Below, in pieces: positions 1 to 8,552 of a stretch of 64,000 bases of DNA. The notes below the pieces were generated by a model. That model did no database searches. It was not told the DNA's origin and saw only the letters and a program-made list of their open reading frames with translations. How positions within the stretch are numbered: the stretch's first letter is position 1; each line of letters starts with the position of its first letter. The stretch covers positions 186,001 through 250,000 of the forward strand of contig NZ_JAEQNC010000002.1 of assembly GCF_016722925.1 (NCBI RefSeq), written 5' to 3'. This DNA comes from Phytoamicus setariae (GTDB taxonomy: Bacteria; Pseudomonadota; Alphaproteobacteria; Rhizobiales; Rhizobiaceae). The position numbers and the translations under genes were made by a program.

Positions 1-47
1 CGAAGAACAAGTAGAAGTGCCAGTTCTCTCGGATGATGCGGATGCTC

Positions 48-90
48 GTGGAAATCATGAGTGCCTCTTGTGTATACTCATGATTTCCAC
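48..90. repeat. Perfect 15-bp inverted repeat
   Basis: The arms GTGGAAATCATGAGT (48-62) and ACTCATGATTTCCAC (76-90) are exact reverse complements around a 13-base loop. The repeat lies 8 bases past the stop codon of the minus-strand Hsp70-like gene. It could form an RNA hairpin there, but no run of U follows it on the minus strand, so it is not a standard intrinsic terminator. The rest of bases 1-98 shows no gene. Confidence 0.75.
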
Positions 91-98
91 CTATGCGT

Positions 99-1388
99 TT
101 ATCCGTTTGCTGTCCAGAGGCCGATGTCGTCGCGTTCGCCGATCAGGGCAAGCCCGTGGGCAATCGACATCAGTTCGCCGCCGCTATCGATGCGGCTCGC
201 ATCGAAGCGTCGTTCGAAGATCTTGCGGACGGCTGGCACGAAGGATGTGCCGCCGGTGAGAAAGACCCGATCGATCGTGTCGGGCGCGGTTCCCGATTTC
301 ACCAGCACATCGTCGAGCGCGCCTTCGATCGCCTTCAGGTCTTCCGTGATCCAGCTTTCGAAATCATCGCGACGGATCGTCCTGCGGCTGTCCTTGCCGA
401 GAGGGGCGAAATAAAACTCGGTTTCCTCGGCTTCAGAAAGCCGCATCTTGGCCGCGGATACGGCCTGATAGAGAGGATAGCCCTCGTCATGCTCGATCAG
501 GTCAACGAAGGCTTCCAGCTTTTCCGGCTCCAGGCTGGAGCGCACGAGTTTCTTCAACTCCTGAAAGTCCCTGAGCGTCTTGAAGATCGACAACTGGTTC
601 CATCTGCCAAAATTGGCGTAGTAGTTTGAGGGCACTTCGAGGATCTTGTCGAAGCTCTTGAAATGGCTGCCCTTGCCGATCTGCGGCGAGACGACGTTGT
701 CGATGATGCGGAAATCGAAATGATCGCCCGCCACGCCGACGCCGGAATGTCCGACGGGTACTGCGCTGAGCTTGCCTCCATGCGTCTCGAACCGGATGAT
801 CGAATAGTCGGTGGTGCCGCCGCCGAAATCGGCTACGAGCACGGTCGCGTCCTGCTTGAGGTTCTGCGCGAAATAGAAGGCAGCGGCAACAGGTTCGTAG
901 ACGAAATGTATTTCTGGAAAGCCCAGTCGGGTCAGCGCGGTATTATAGCGCTCCAGCGCCAGCGCCTCATCGGCGTTGTGGCCTGCAAACGTCACCGGCC
1001 GGCCCGCGACCACGCGCGAATAGTCGCTGGACAGGTCGCGTCCGGCATAGGAAGCGAGCCGGTTGAGGAACACTTCCATCAGGTCCTCGAACTGGTGACG
1101 CCTGGCATGCACCAACGTGCCCTGAAACAGCGAGCTTGCTGCAAAGGTCTTGATCGACTGCAAGAAACGGCAGTCACCGGGGTTGTCGATGAACTGGCGG
1201 ATGGCTGCCGCACCCGCGTCGACATCGAGAACGTCCCTTACCGAGCCTTTCATGAAGGACAGGCATGTACGCATGCTGTCGGATGTTCCGGCCATGCTCT
1301 CGAAGGAAACCGAGCGCGTGCCGTCTCCTTCCTTGATTGCCAGTACTGTATTGGTCGTGCCAAAATCGAGGCCGAGGGCTGACGCCAT
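99..1388 (-). CDS. Hsp70-family (YegD-like) chaperone ATPase, short form
   Basis: The 429-residue product has the actin-like ATPase fold of Hsp70. The phosphate-1 motif GLDFGTTN is at about residues 5-12, and a second signature, VADFGGGTTDYS, is near residue 190. It ends soon after the nucleotide-binding region and lacks the roughly 200-residue substrate-binding and lid part of DnaK (about 640 residues), which matches E. coli YegD. It is probably a cytoplasmic ATPase; its client is unknown. I chose the ATG at 1388 because GGGAGAA stands just upstream; an in-frame extension to 1436 has no ribosome site. No DnaJ or GrpE partner lies nearby. Confidence 0.88.
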   Translation of the reverse strand: MASALGLDFGTTNTVLAIKEGDGTRSVSFESMAGTSDSMRTCLSFMKGSVRDVLDVDAGAAAIRQFIDNPGDCRFLQSIKTFAASSLFQGTLVHARRHQFEDLMEVFLNRLASYAGRDLSSDYSRVVAGRPVTFAGHNADEALALERYNTALTRLGFPEIHFVYEPVAAAFYFAQNLKQDATVLVADFGGGTTDYSIIRFETHGGKLSAVPVGHSGVGVAGDHFDFRIIDNVVSPQIGKGSHFKSFDKILEVPSNYYANFGRWNQLSIFKTLRDFQELKKLVRSSLEPEKLEAFVDLIEHDEGYPLYQAVSAAKMRLSEAEETEFYFAPLGKDSRRTIRRDDFESWITEDLKAIEGALDDVLVKSGTAPDTIDRVFLTGGTSFVPAVRKIFERRFDASRIDSGGELMSIAHGLALIGERDDIGLWTANG

Positions 1389-1533
1389 GAGCGTTCTCCC
1401 GCGCAATTCGCGCATTGATGAGGATGTTTGCTGCACTGCGGCAGGTGAAGGGTGCGGCTCATGCCACGACGATGGTACGATGGCAAGTGCGAAAGGTGGC
1501 TGGCTGCCATGCGTCCGCGATGGCGGCTGTGAA

Positions 1534-1737
1534 TCAAGCCTTCAGTTTTCTCGAAATCCAGATGACGGCGATGCCGAGGATCCCGAGAATGCCACCTCTT
1601 GTGATCCACTGCGATTGGTTGATCATCGGGCTTGTCTCGGGATAGGGGAACAGGCCGCTGCCCTGTGCTGCCCACAACGCCCCCATGATGATCATCAAAA
1701 TACCGATGACAGCGAGGATGAGGCTTATCATTTTCAT
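1534..1737 (-). CDS. Small membrane protein, two predicted TM segments
   Basis: This 67-residue product starts MKMISLILAVIG and has a hydrophobic N-terminal helix (about residues 3-24), a short polar stretch with PYPETSPMINQSQW, and a second hydrophobic helix (about 41-60) ending in RKLKA. A GGGGGA ribosome site precedes the ATG at 1737. Many alphaproteobacteria encode similar two-helix inner-membrane proteins of unknown role. It lies in the same orientation upstream of the Hsp70-like gene, but a 145-base gap makes co-transcription uncertain. I do not recognise a function. Confidence 0.65.
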   Translation of the reverse strand: MKMISLILAVIGILMIIMGALWAAQGSGLFPYPETSPMINQSQWITRGGILGILGIAVIWISRKLKA

Positions 1738-1857
1738 GTCGTATCCCCCGAGGGTCGGAAGCCGTTGAGTGCCGGGTTTGGCGGCGCTGCGGCAAACACA
1801 TATCATATGCATGCTGCTTCAAAGATATATAAGCCTCAGGCCCGTATGAATTTGCCG

Positions 1858-1874
1858 CTTGTCGGCTCGACAAG
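1858..1874. repeat. Short inverted repeat in the ETF-QO leader
   Basis: CTTGTC (1858-1863) and GACAAG (1869-1874) pair around GGCTC, 75 bases before the ETF-QO start. It may be a small operator or leader hairpin. It is weak evidence alone. Confidence 0.3.
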
Positions 1875-1948
1875 TCGCGGACGATTTGACAAAAGACAGA
1901 GGATTTTTTGACGGTTGGCAAGCCGATGGGGACGAGTGGAGTGCACAA

Positions 1949-3610
1949 ATGAGTGAGATGGACCTTCCGGAACGCGAAAGCATGGAGTTCGACGTGGTGA
2001 TCGTCGGCGCAGGCCCTGCTGGATTGTCGGCCGCGATCCGCCTGAAACAGGTCAATCCGGACCTGTCTGTCGTCGTCCTCGAAAAAGGCGCCGAGGTCGG
2101 CGCGCACATTCTCTCCGGCGCGGTGGTGGATCCGATTGGTATCGATCGCCTCCTGCCCGGTTGGCGCGAGGAGGCCGACCATCCGTTCAAGACCGAAGTG
2201 ACTGATGATCACTTCCTCTTCCTCGGTCCTGCCGGTTCGATCCGCCTGCCGAACTTCATGATGCCGCCGCTGATGAGCAATCACGGCAACTACATCGTCT
2301 CGCTCGGCAATGTCTGTCGCTGGCTTGCCACTAAGGCCGAAGAGCTTGGCGTGGAGATCTATCCCGGCTTTGCTGCAACCGAGTTGCTTTACACGGAAGA
2401 CGGCGCGGTGCGCGGCGTCGCGACCGGTGACATGGGCATCGAGCGCAACGGCGAGCCGGGCCCGAACTTCGCCCGTGGCATGGAACTGCTCGGCAAATAT
2501 GTGCTGATCGGCGAAGGCGTGCGCGGCTCGCTCGCCAAGCAGCTGATTGCCAAATACAAGCTCGACGAAGGCCGCGAGCCTGGCAAGTTCGGCATCGGTA
2601 TCAAGGAACTCTGGCAGGTCAAGCCCGAGAACCACAAGCTGGGCCTCGTCCAGCACTCGTTCGGCTGGCCACTCGACATGAAGACCGGCGGTGGTTCGTT
2701 CCTCTACCACCTCGAAGACAACATGGTTGCGGTGGGCTTCGTGCTGCACCTGAACTACAAGAATCCGTATCTCTTCCCCTTCGAGGAATTCCAGCGCTTC
2801 AAGACCCATCCGGCGATCCGAGGCACCTTCGAAGGCGGCAAGCGCATTTCCTATGGCGCGCGCGCCATCACCGAAGGCGGCTACCAGTCAGTGCCTAAAC
2901 TATCGTTCCCGGGTGGTGCGCTGATCGGCTGCTCGGCCGGCTTCGTCAATGTGCCGCGCATCAAGGGCAGCCACAACGCCGTACTCTCGGGCATGCTCGC
3001 CGCTGAAAAGCTGGCTGATGCGATTGCCAACGGTCGTGCCAATGACGAGCCGCTCGAGATCGAAAATGCCTGGCGTGCGACCGACATCGGCAAGGACCTG
3101 AAGCGGGTCCGCAACGTCAAGCCGTTGTGGTCGAGGTTCGGCACGGTCCTCGGCATCGGCCTGGGCGGTCTCGACATGTGGACCAACCAGCTGTTCGGCT
3201 TCTCGTTCTTCGGCACGCTCAAGCATGGCAAGACGGACGCTGCCTCGCTGGAGCCGGCTTCCCAGCACAAGAAGATCGAGTATCCCAAGCCCGACGGCGT
3301 GCTGACCTTCGATCGCCTGTCCTCGGTGTTCCTGTCGAACACCAACCACGAGGAAGACCAGCCGATCCACCTGCAGCTCAAGAATCCCGATCTGCAAAAG
3401 ACCTCCGAGCACGACGTCTATGCCGGTCCTTCGACCCGCTACTGTCCCGCCGGCGTCTATGAGTGGGTGGAGAAGGACGGCAAGGACGTCTTTGTCATCA
3501 ACGCGCAGAACTGCGTCCACTGCAAGACTTGTGACATCAAGGACCCCAACCAGAACATCAACTGGGTGCCGCCGCAGGGCGGCGAGGGTCCTGTCTATCC
3601 GAACATGTGA
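1949..3610 (+). CDS. etfD: Electron transfer flavoprotein-ubiquinone oxidoreductase
   Basis: The enzyme takes electrons from reduced electron transfer flavoprotein (acyl-CoA, amino acid and choline-type dehydrogenases) and passes them to ubiquinone at the inner membrane. The 553-residue product opens with an FAD-binding GAGPAGLSAAIRL motif (about residues 18-30). It ends with a 4Fe-4S region containing CPAGVYEW and CVHCKTCDIKDP, the cysteine pattern typical of the family. The start at 1949 gives the usual rhizobial N-terminus (MSEMDLPERESMEFD) and has GGAG nearby; upstream in-frame sequence is not conserved-looking. It is transcribed alone. Confidence 0.96.
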   Translation: MSEMDLPERESMEFDVVIVGAGPAGLSAAIRLKQVNPDLSVVVLEKGAEVGAHILSGAVVDPIGIDRLLPGWREEADHPFKTEVTDDHFLFLGPAGSIRLPNFMMPPLMSNHGNYIVSLGNVCRWLATKAEELGVEIYPGFAATELLYTEDGAVRGVATGDMGIERNGEPGPNFARGMELLGKYVLIGEGVRGSLAKQLIAKYKLDEGREPGKFGIGIKELWQVKPENHKLGLVQHSFGWPLDMKTGGGSFLYHLEDNMVAVGFVLHLNYKNPYLFPFEEFQRFKTHPAIRGTFEGGKRISYGARAITEGGYQSVPKLSFPGGALIGCSAGFVNVPRIKGSHNAVLSGMLAAEKLADAIANGRANDEPLEIENAWRATDIGKDLKRVRNVKPLWSRFGTVLGIGLGGLDMWTNQLFGFSFFGTLKHGKTDAASLEPASQHKKIEYPKPDGVLTFDRLSSVFLSNTNHEEDQPIHLQLKNPDLQKTSEHDVYAGPSTRYCPAGVYEWVEKDGKDVFVINAQNCVHCKTCDIKDPNQNINWVPPQGGEGPVYPNM

Positions 3611-3626
3611 TTTGGGAGGGGCGGAT

Positions 3627-4142
3627 ATGGAAATTATGATCCGCCCGGCCATTTCTTCAGACTTTGCTGCTTTGAATGCGATCGAGCTCGACGCCTTCGA
3701 AACCTTGCGTGCAGCCGGAGCGGTCTTCGGAGAGGCGATCGCGAGCGGTGACGAAGAACTGCTGCGTTATCTCGAAACGGGCGTGCTTCTTGCTGCAGTT
3801 AATGGTGGCGATGTTTCCGTGGGATATGCCGGAGCACTCTGCGGCGATGGCTGGCTGCATATAGGCGAGCTCGATGTCCACCCTGATTGGCAACGTCGGG
3901 GCATTGGCCGCCGACTGATGCGCGCGATGCTGGATGAAGGGCGAGCGCGCGGACTTGCCTGTGCCACGCTGACAACCGATCGGTTTGCGCCCTTCAACGC
4001 TGCCTTCTATTCGACGCTCGGTTTTCGCATGCTTGAGGCAAGCGAATTGCCCGATCGGCTGGCAGCGATCCTTGCAAAGGAGCATGCCGCCGGCCTTGAT
4101 CCCGCGCGGCGCGTGGCAATGCAGCTGGATTTTCAGCCCTGA
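3627..4142 (+). CDS. GNAT-family N-acetyltransferase
   Basis: The 171-residue product is a single acetyltransferase domain. The acetyl-CoA-binding motif appears as VHPDWQRRGIGRRLMRAML in the centre (Q/RxxGxG/A pattern), followed by a FYxxLGF strand (FYSTLGFRML) typical of the C-terminal half. The substrate cannot be read from sequence. A strong GGGAGGGG site precedes the ATG at 3627, 16 bases after the ETF-QO stop, so the two are probably co-transcribed. Its 3' end overlaps the convergent oxidoreductase gene by 10 bases. Confidence 0.88.
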   Translation: MEIMIRPAISSDFAALNAIELDAFETLRAAGAVFGEAIASGDEELLRYLETGVLLAAVNGGDVSVGYAGALCGDGWLHIGELDVHPDWQRRGIGRRLMRAMLDEGRARGLACATLTTDRFAPFNAAFYSTLGFRMLEASELPDRLAAILAKEHAAGLDPARRVAMQLDFQP

Positions 4143-5530
4143 CTGTTCGCCTTTCCAGGAGGTGGCTTGAGACCACCCATCAGTGTGGGAATCAGTTCCG
4201 AGACCGTCGGGTGGATCGGGACCGCCCACTGGAACGTCCGATAGTCGTTCTTGCCGTTCATCACGTCGAGAATGCCGTGGATGGCCTCATCGCCCTCGAT
4301 GCCGAGAATGGCGGCGCCGAGGATTTCGTGGGTGTCGGCATCAGCCACCACGGTCATCAGCCCTTTAGTCTCGTCGCGCTCCACCGCGCGCCCGACATTG
4401 GTCATCAGCCGGTCGGAAACGAGAATGTTGCGACCGCTGGCTCGCGCTTCCTTCTCGGTCATGCCGACGCGCCCCAACGGCGGATCGATGTAGAGCGCGT
4501 AAGCGGGAATGCGGCTTGTAACCTTCCGCTTGCCGCCATCCAGCAGGTTGGCTGCGATGATTTCGAAGTCATTGTACGAGGTGTGGGTGAAAGCCCCCCG
4601 GCCGTTGCAATCCCCCAGCGCCCAGATGCCCGCGACATTTGTCCTGAGCTCGTCGTCGACGGTGATGAAGCCGTGGCTGTCGACTACGACGCCCGTAGCG
4701 TCCAGCCCGAGATCGTCGGTGTTCGAGGTTCGGCCCATTGCGAGCAGCACGTGGCTGCCGACGACTTCGGGCGATCCAGCCTCGCAATCGACCCGCACCG
4801 ACACGCCATCGGGATGCTTCGAGAAGGCGATGCAGTTGGCGTTGGTGCGCAGACCGATGCCTTCGCTCTGCATGAGGCTTGCGATCGCCGATGAAATCAC
4901 CTCGTCTTCGCGCGGCAGCAGGTGCGTCTGGCGCTCGATTATTGTGACATTCGAGCCAAAGCGGCGGTACATCTGGGCAAATTCGAGCCCGATGTAGCTT
5001 CCACCGACGACCACGAGGTGATCTGGCACGAAATCGAGATCAAGGATGCTGCTGCTGGTCAGGTATTCGATCTCGCCGATGCCAGGCAGGTCGGGCCTCG
5101 AGGGCCGCCCGCCGACATTGATGAAGATCTGAGGTGCGGTGATGTCTTCGTCGCCGACACGGAGGACATTCGGCGATGCGAAGCGGGCATGGGTTCGATA
5201 GATTTTCAGGGTTGGCATGGCGCCGAGCCAGCCTTCGATTCCCTCCCGGGAATCGACAATGACCTTCTGCGCCCGTGCGCGCACTTTTGCCATGTCGATG
5301 CGCGGCTGGCTCTCAAGTATCACGCCGAAGTCGGCGGCTCGAAAAGCCATATGACCGACGCGCGCGGAAGCGACCAGCGTCTTGGTTGGCTTGCAGCCCG
5401 TGTTGACGCAGGTGCCGCCGAGATGTTTGCGCTCGACAAGCGCGACCTTTCGGCCTTCCGAGGCGAGCCGCCCTGCCAGCGGCGCACCCGCCTGTCCCGC
5501 GCCGATGATGATTGCGTCAAAGGTTTTCAT
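4133..5530 (-). CDS. FAD-dependent pyridine nucleotide-disulfide oxidoreductase (mercuric reductase-like)
   Basis: The 465-residue flavoenzyme has an N-terminal FAD motif (IIGAGQAGAPLAGRLA), the redox-active disulfide GGTCVNTGCKPT (about residues 39-50), an NAD(P)-binding VVVGGSYIGLEFAQ and a second FAD contact near GDCNGRGAFTHT. The C-terminus has IHPTVSELIPT at the dimer-interface region. It lacks an N-terminal heavy-metal domain and no mer genes are nearby, so mercury reduction is unlikely; rhizobial genomes usually call it a mercuric reductase-like or dihydrolipoamide dehydrogenase-like protein. Its ATG overlaps the stop of the upstream DUF4126 gene by 4 bases, which implies translational coupling. 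Confidence 0.88.
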   Translation of the reverse strand: MKTFDAIIIGAGQAGAPLAGRLASEGRKVALVERKHLGGTCVNTGCKPTKTLVASARVGHMAFRAADFGVILESQPRIDMAKVRARAQKVIVDSREGIEGWLGAMPTLKIYRTHARFASPNVLRVGDEDITAPQIFINVGGRPSRPDLPGIGEIEYLTSSSILDLDFVPDHLVVVGGSYIGLEFAQMYRRFGSNVTIIERQTHLLPREDEVISSAIASLMQSEGIGLRTNANCIAFSKHPDGVSVRVDCEAGSPEVVGSHVLLAMGRTSNTDDLGLDATGVVVDSHGFITVDDELRTNVAGIWALGDCNGRGAFTHTSYNDFEIIAANLLDGGKRKVTSRIPAYALYIDPPLGRVGMTEKEARASGRNILVSDRLMTNVGRAVERDETKGLMTVVADADTHEILGAAILGIEGDEAIHGILDVMNGKNDYRTFQWAVPIHPTVSELIPTLMGGLKPPPGKANSQG

Positions 5531-5988
5531 GCCAGGCTCCAGACAATCAGAAAGGCGCCGACGACGGCCACCGCATCTTCAATGAGGGCGGCCGGCATAT
5601 CGCTGCCGAGGATTGCCGCGAGGCGGCCGCGTACTGCAGCGCCGCCATAGGTGCCGATCACGGCACCGACGATGCCGGCGATCAATCCCGCCACCAGTAT
5701 CTCGCCGCTCTCTCCGATCGCCGCGCCCGCCAGGCCGCCCATGAGGATGCGGGCGGCGAACTGCGGTGGCACCTTGCGGCTCGGTGTCGTCGGCCGCTTG
5801 TCGTTGACCAGTTCGCCGAGAGCCAACAGCAAGAATATCCAGGGCGTCCATTGATAGCCCAAGAATGCAAGCCAGCTTTGCGACACATCGATCCATCCGA
5901 GATGCGCCGCCCAGCTGACGGCTGCAGGTGCGGTCATGGCGCGCAGGCCTGCAACGATACCGATGAGGAGAGAAAGCACTGCAATCAT
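5527..5988 (-). CDS. DUF4126-type integral membrane protein
   Basis: This 153-residue hydrophobic protein has about four membrane segments, glycine- and alanine-rich helices (LMGGLAGAAIGES, LIAGIVGAVIGTYGG) and an early LRAMTAPAAVSW segment typical of DUF4126. I chose the ATG at 5988 because GGAGG lies 6 bases upstream; the longer in-frame start at 6024 has no such site. It is the first gene of a two-gene unit with the disulfide oxidoreductase (ATGA overlap). Function unknown. Confidence 0.75.
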   Translation of the reverse strand: MIAVLSLLIGIVAGLRAMTAPAAVSWAAHLGWIDVSQSWLAFLGYQWTPWIFLLLALGELVNDKRPTTPSRKVPPQFAARILMGGLAGAAIGESGEILVAGLIAGIVGAVIGTYGGAAVRGRLAAILGSDMPAALIEDAVAVVGAFLIVWSLA

Positions 5989-6221
5989 AAGAACCTCCGG
6001 GTAAGAATTCATGAGAGCGGGCAAGGTGGGCGATGGAAAGCCCCGACTTTTTCAAAAGGGTATTCGCAACAAGGCTCACGTCCGCATCAGCGCGCAAGTC
6101 GGGAGTCTGGTGCTGCGGCTCGACTACGGAACTGGAAAATATGCAGGAATTCACCAATGCGTAGCAATTCTATTTCGGAATGACAACATTGCGGCGAGTG
6201 GGCTTGCAGCATTCGCGCGGC

Positions 6222-6237
6222 TTAACCGACCATTAAC
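6222..6237 (+). promoter_or_regulatory. CtrA binding site (exact TTAA-N7-TTAAC)
   Basis: TTAA at 6222-6225, seven bases CCGACCA, then TTAAC at 6233-6237 match the full CtrA consensus exactly. The site ends 51 bases before the L,D-transpeptidase start. CtrA is the cell-cycle response regulator of alphaproteobacteria, so cell-cycle control of this wall enzyme is a reasonable inference. Confidence 0.6.
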
Positions 6238-6288
6238 CATAATTCCCTAATTTCCGGGCAGGGCAACCGGATATTAAGGACCTTTTTC

Positions 6289-6906
6289 ATGACGATCACG
6301 CGGCGCGGCCTTCTCCTCGGCATGTCGGCACTGTTGGCAGGCTGCACCACCGAGCGTTCGGTGCAGAGAGCCAATTACGCCGCGCGACCTGACGAGACCC
6401 ATCCACTGCCGGCCATGCCGGTGGAGCAGATCAAGCCCGAGCTTCGACGCACCGAAGTGGCTTACGACACCAGCCATCCCGCCGGCACCATCGTTGTCGA
6501 TACGCCTGCGCGTCGGCTCTACTACGTGCTGGGCGAGGGCATGGCGGTACGTTACGGCATTGGGGTCGGCCGTGAAGGGTTGGCCCTCCGTGGCGGCGCC
6601 TATATCGGTCGCAAGGCGGAATGGCCGACCTGGACGCCGACCGCCAACATGATCCGCCGCGATCCGGAAAAGAACTTGAAATACGCCGGCGGCGTGCCCG
6701 GCGGCATCAACAATCCGCTCGGTGCCCGCGCTCTTTATCTCTATCGCCACGGCAACGACACCCATTTTCGTATCCATGGCACCAATGCGCCCAGTTCCAT
6801 CGGTCAGGCCATGTCGAGCGGTTGTATCCGCATGTTGAACCACGACATCATCGATCTCTACGCGCGCGCCGAAGTCGGCGGCCGGGTCGTGGTTATCCAA
6901 GCTTGA
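6289..6906 (+). CDS. L,D-transpeptidase (YkuD/ErfK family) lipoprotein
   Basis: The enzyme makes 3-3 peptide cross-links in peptidoglycan or links wall to outer-membrane proteins. The 205-residue product begins with a lipoprotein signal, MTITRRGLLLGMSALLAGC, with the lipobox LLAGC placing the lipidated cysteine at residue 19. The YkuD catalytic region reads IHGTNAPSSIGQAMSSGCIRM, giving the His and catalytic Cys of the H-x(~14)-SxGCIRM motif near residues 164 and 182. Rhizobiales grow at the pole using L,D-cross-links, and an exact CtrA site lies just upstream. It stands alone. Confidence 0.93.
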   Translation: MTITRRGLLLGMSALLAGCTTERSVQRANYAARPDETHPLPAMPVEQIKPELRRTEVAYDTSHPAGTIVVDTPARRLYYVLGEGMAVRYGIGVGREGLALRGGAYIGRKAEWPTWTPTANMIRRDPEKNLKYAGGVPGGINNPLGARALYLYRHGNDTHFRIHGTNAPSSIGQAMSSGCIRMLNHDIIDLYARAEVGGRVVVIQA

Positions 6907-7227
6907 GGGTTTGTTGGCCCGGTAGCCTCCGCCTCGTCTCAAGTTTCAGATATCGATGTTTGCGCCGCTGAGTGCTGGGCCTTGGCTCTGGGATGAGGGT
7001 GCATGTGTTGCCGGTCGTCCTCATGCGAGGATGAATATTGCGCGCAACGTTCAAATTTTGGTGTGCGGCGCACAAAGCGCTTTACGTTGCGGCGTTGGTG
7101 CGGCTATAAAACGGCAGGTCGCGCCCACTCCTCCCAAGCATCCGCGGGATACGACCTCTCCACAATCCATTCGAGACAAACCCGGCGCTCCCAGCCGGGA
7201 TGCCCGCGCCTTTTGAAAGCATTGTCC
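6907..7227. other. Intergenic region before the MFS gene
   Basis: I see no credible gene in these 321 bases. An inverted repeat TGTGC-GGC-GCACA lies at 7062-7074 and an AT-rich TATAAA at about 7105, which may belong to the promoter or operator of the following exporter. Neither is strong. Confidence 0.4.
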
Positions 7228-8451
7228 GTGACCGACGTTACCCTTTCCGACTCGCTCTCCGGCACCGACAAGGGTGCGGTGGAGTTCACCAAGTTTCAGA
7301 TTTTCCTCGTCATCATTGCCTTGGCCTGCGGCGGCTTTGGAATCGGAACGGGCGAATTCGCGATCATGGGCTTTCTGCCGGATGTCGGTACGAGCTATGG
7401 CGTCTCGACGCCGGTTGCCGGCTATGTGATCAGCGCCTATGCGCTGGGTGTGGTCGTCGGCGCTCCGATCATCGCGCTGCTTGCGGCACGTGTTTCGCGT
7501 CGCAATCTGTTGCTGTCGCTGATGGCGGTGTTTGCCACGGGCAATATTCTCAGCGCCTTTGCGCCGGATTTCAATTCGTTCTTCATCCTCAGGTTTTTGA
7601 CCGGTTTGCCGCACGGTGCCTATTTCGGGGTTGCTGCGCTGGTGGCCGCTTCGATGGTGCCGTTTCACATGCGGGCGCGGTCCGTCGGCTGGGTCATGAT
7701 GGGTTTGACCATCGCCACCCTGGCAGGCACGCCGATCACCGCCTTCTTCGGGCAATTGCTCAGCTGGCGGGTGGCCTTCATGTTCGTCGGCGCAATCGGT
7801 GCGCTGACCGTGGCGCTGATCTGGCTTTACCTGCCGAAGGACGAGGTGGCTGAAGGCGCCAGCGTTTCGCGCGAACTCGGCGCATTCTATCGTCCGCAGG
7901 TCTGGCTGACGCTGGCGATTGCCGCGACGGGTTTCGGCGGCATGTTTGCGGTGTTCAGCTATATCGCCCCCACCGTCACCGAGGTCGCCGGCATGCCGTT
8001 GAGCATGATTCCGGTCATCCTTGCTTTGTTCGGTGTCGGCATGAATGTCGGCAACCTCGTCGGCTCCAAGCTTGCCGACATATCGCTGATGGGAACCATT
8101 GGCACCATGCTGGCACTCAATGTGCTGATCATGCTGATGTTTGCGCTGACCGCGGCCAATCCGTACCTGCTGTGCCTTTCGGTTTTTCTCGTCGGCTGTA
8201 CCTTTGCTGCCGGCCCGGCGCTTCAGACACGACTGATGGATGTCGCCGCCGATGCCCAGACGCTTGCCGCTGCTTCCAACCACTCCGCTTTCAACATCGC
8301 CAATGCCATCGGCGCCTGGTTCGGCGGCATGGTCATTGCCGGTGGCTACGGGTATGCAGCCACCGGTTATGTCGGCGCTGGCCTGTCGGTCCTCGGCCTG
8401 GTCGTGTTCTTCATATCGCTGGCCCTGGAGCGCAACAGCGAACCCGCATAG
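7228..8451 (+). CDS. MFS drug/sugar efflux transporter (DHA1, AraJ/YdhP type)
   Basis: The product of about 407 residues has roughly 12 hydrophobic helices and is a proton-coupled inner-membrane exporter. The MFS loop 2-3 signature appears as LLAARVSRRNLLL, and helix 1 reads IALACGGFGIGTGEFAIMGFLPDV, typical of the AraJ/YdhP branch that exports sugars, purine analogues or drugs. The start is uncertain: no ATG precedes the first helix, and I chose GTG at 7228; TTG at 7222 or 7213 is possible. The substrate cannot be told from sequence. Confidence 0.85.
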   Translation: MTDVTLSDSLSGTDKGAVEFTKFQIFLVIIALACGGFGIGTGEFAIMGFLPDVGTSYGVSTPVAGYVISAYALGVVVGAPIIALLAARVSRRNLLLSLMAVFATGNILSAFAPDFNSFFILRFLTGLPHGAYFGVAALVAASMVPFHMRARSVGWVMMGLTIATLAGTPITAFFGQLLSWRVAFMFVGAIGALTVALIWLYLPKDEVAEGASVSRELGAFYRPQVWLTLAIAATGFGGMFAVFSYIAPTVTEVAGMPLSMIPVILALFGVGMNVGNLVGSKLADISLMGTIGTMLALNVLIMLMFALTAANPYLLCLSVFLVGCTFAAGPALQTRLMDVAADAQTLAAASNHSAFNIANAIGAWFGGMVIAGGYGYAATGYVGAGLSVLGLVVFFISLALERNSEPA

Positions 8452-8552
8452 CGGGCTCTACGGGCAAAGCGCCCGCTCTGCTTGATAGTCGATCCCTCAA
8501 AACCCACATAGTCGTCGATGGCAATGGCGATTTGCGGCTCGGGATTTGATGG

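Noticed and set aside
1250-2809. A 519-codon minus-strand open frame across ETF-QO
   Set aside because: It is the antisense shadow of the conserved ETF-QO gene and its neighbours, with low-complexity His/Arg/Glu-rich sequence and no domain.
4133-5530. Calling the disulfide oxidoreductase a true mercuric reductase
   Set aside because: It lacks an N-terminal metal-binding domain and any mer neighbours; only the flavin core is shared.
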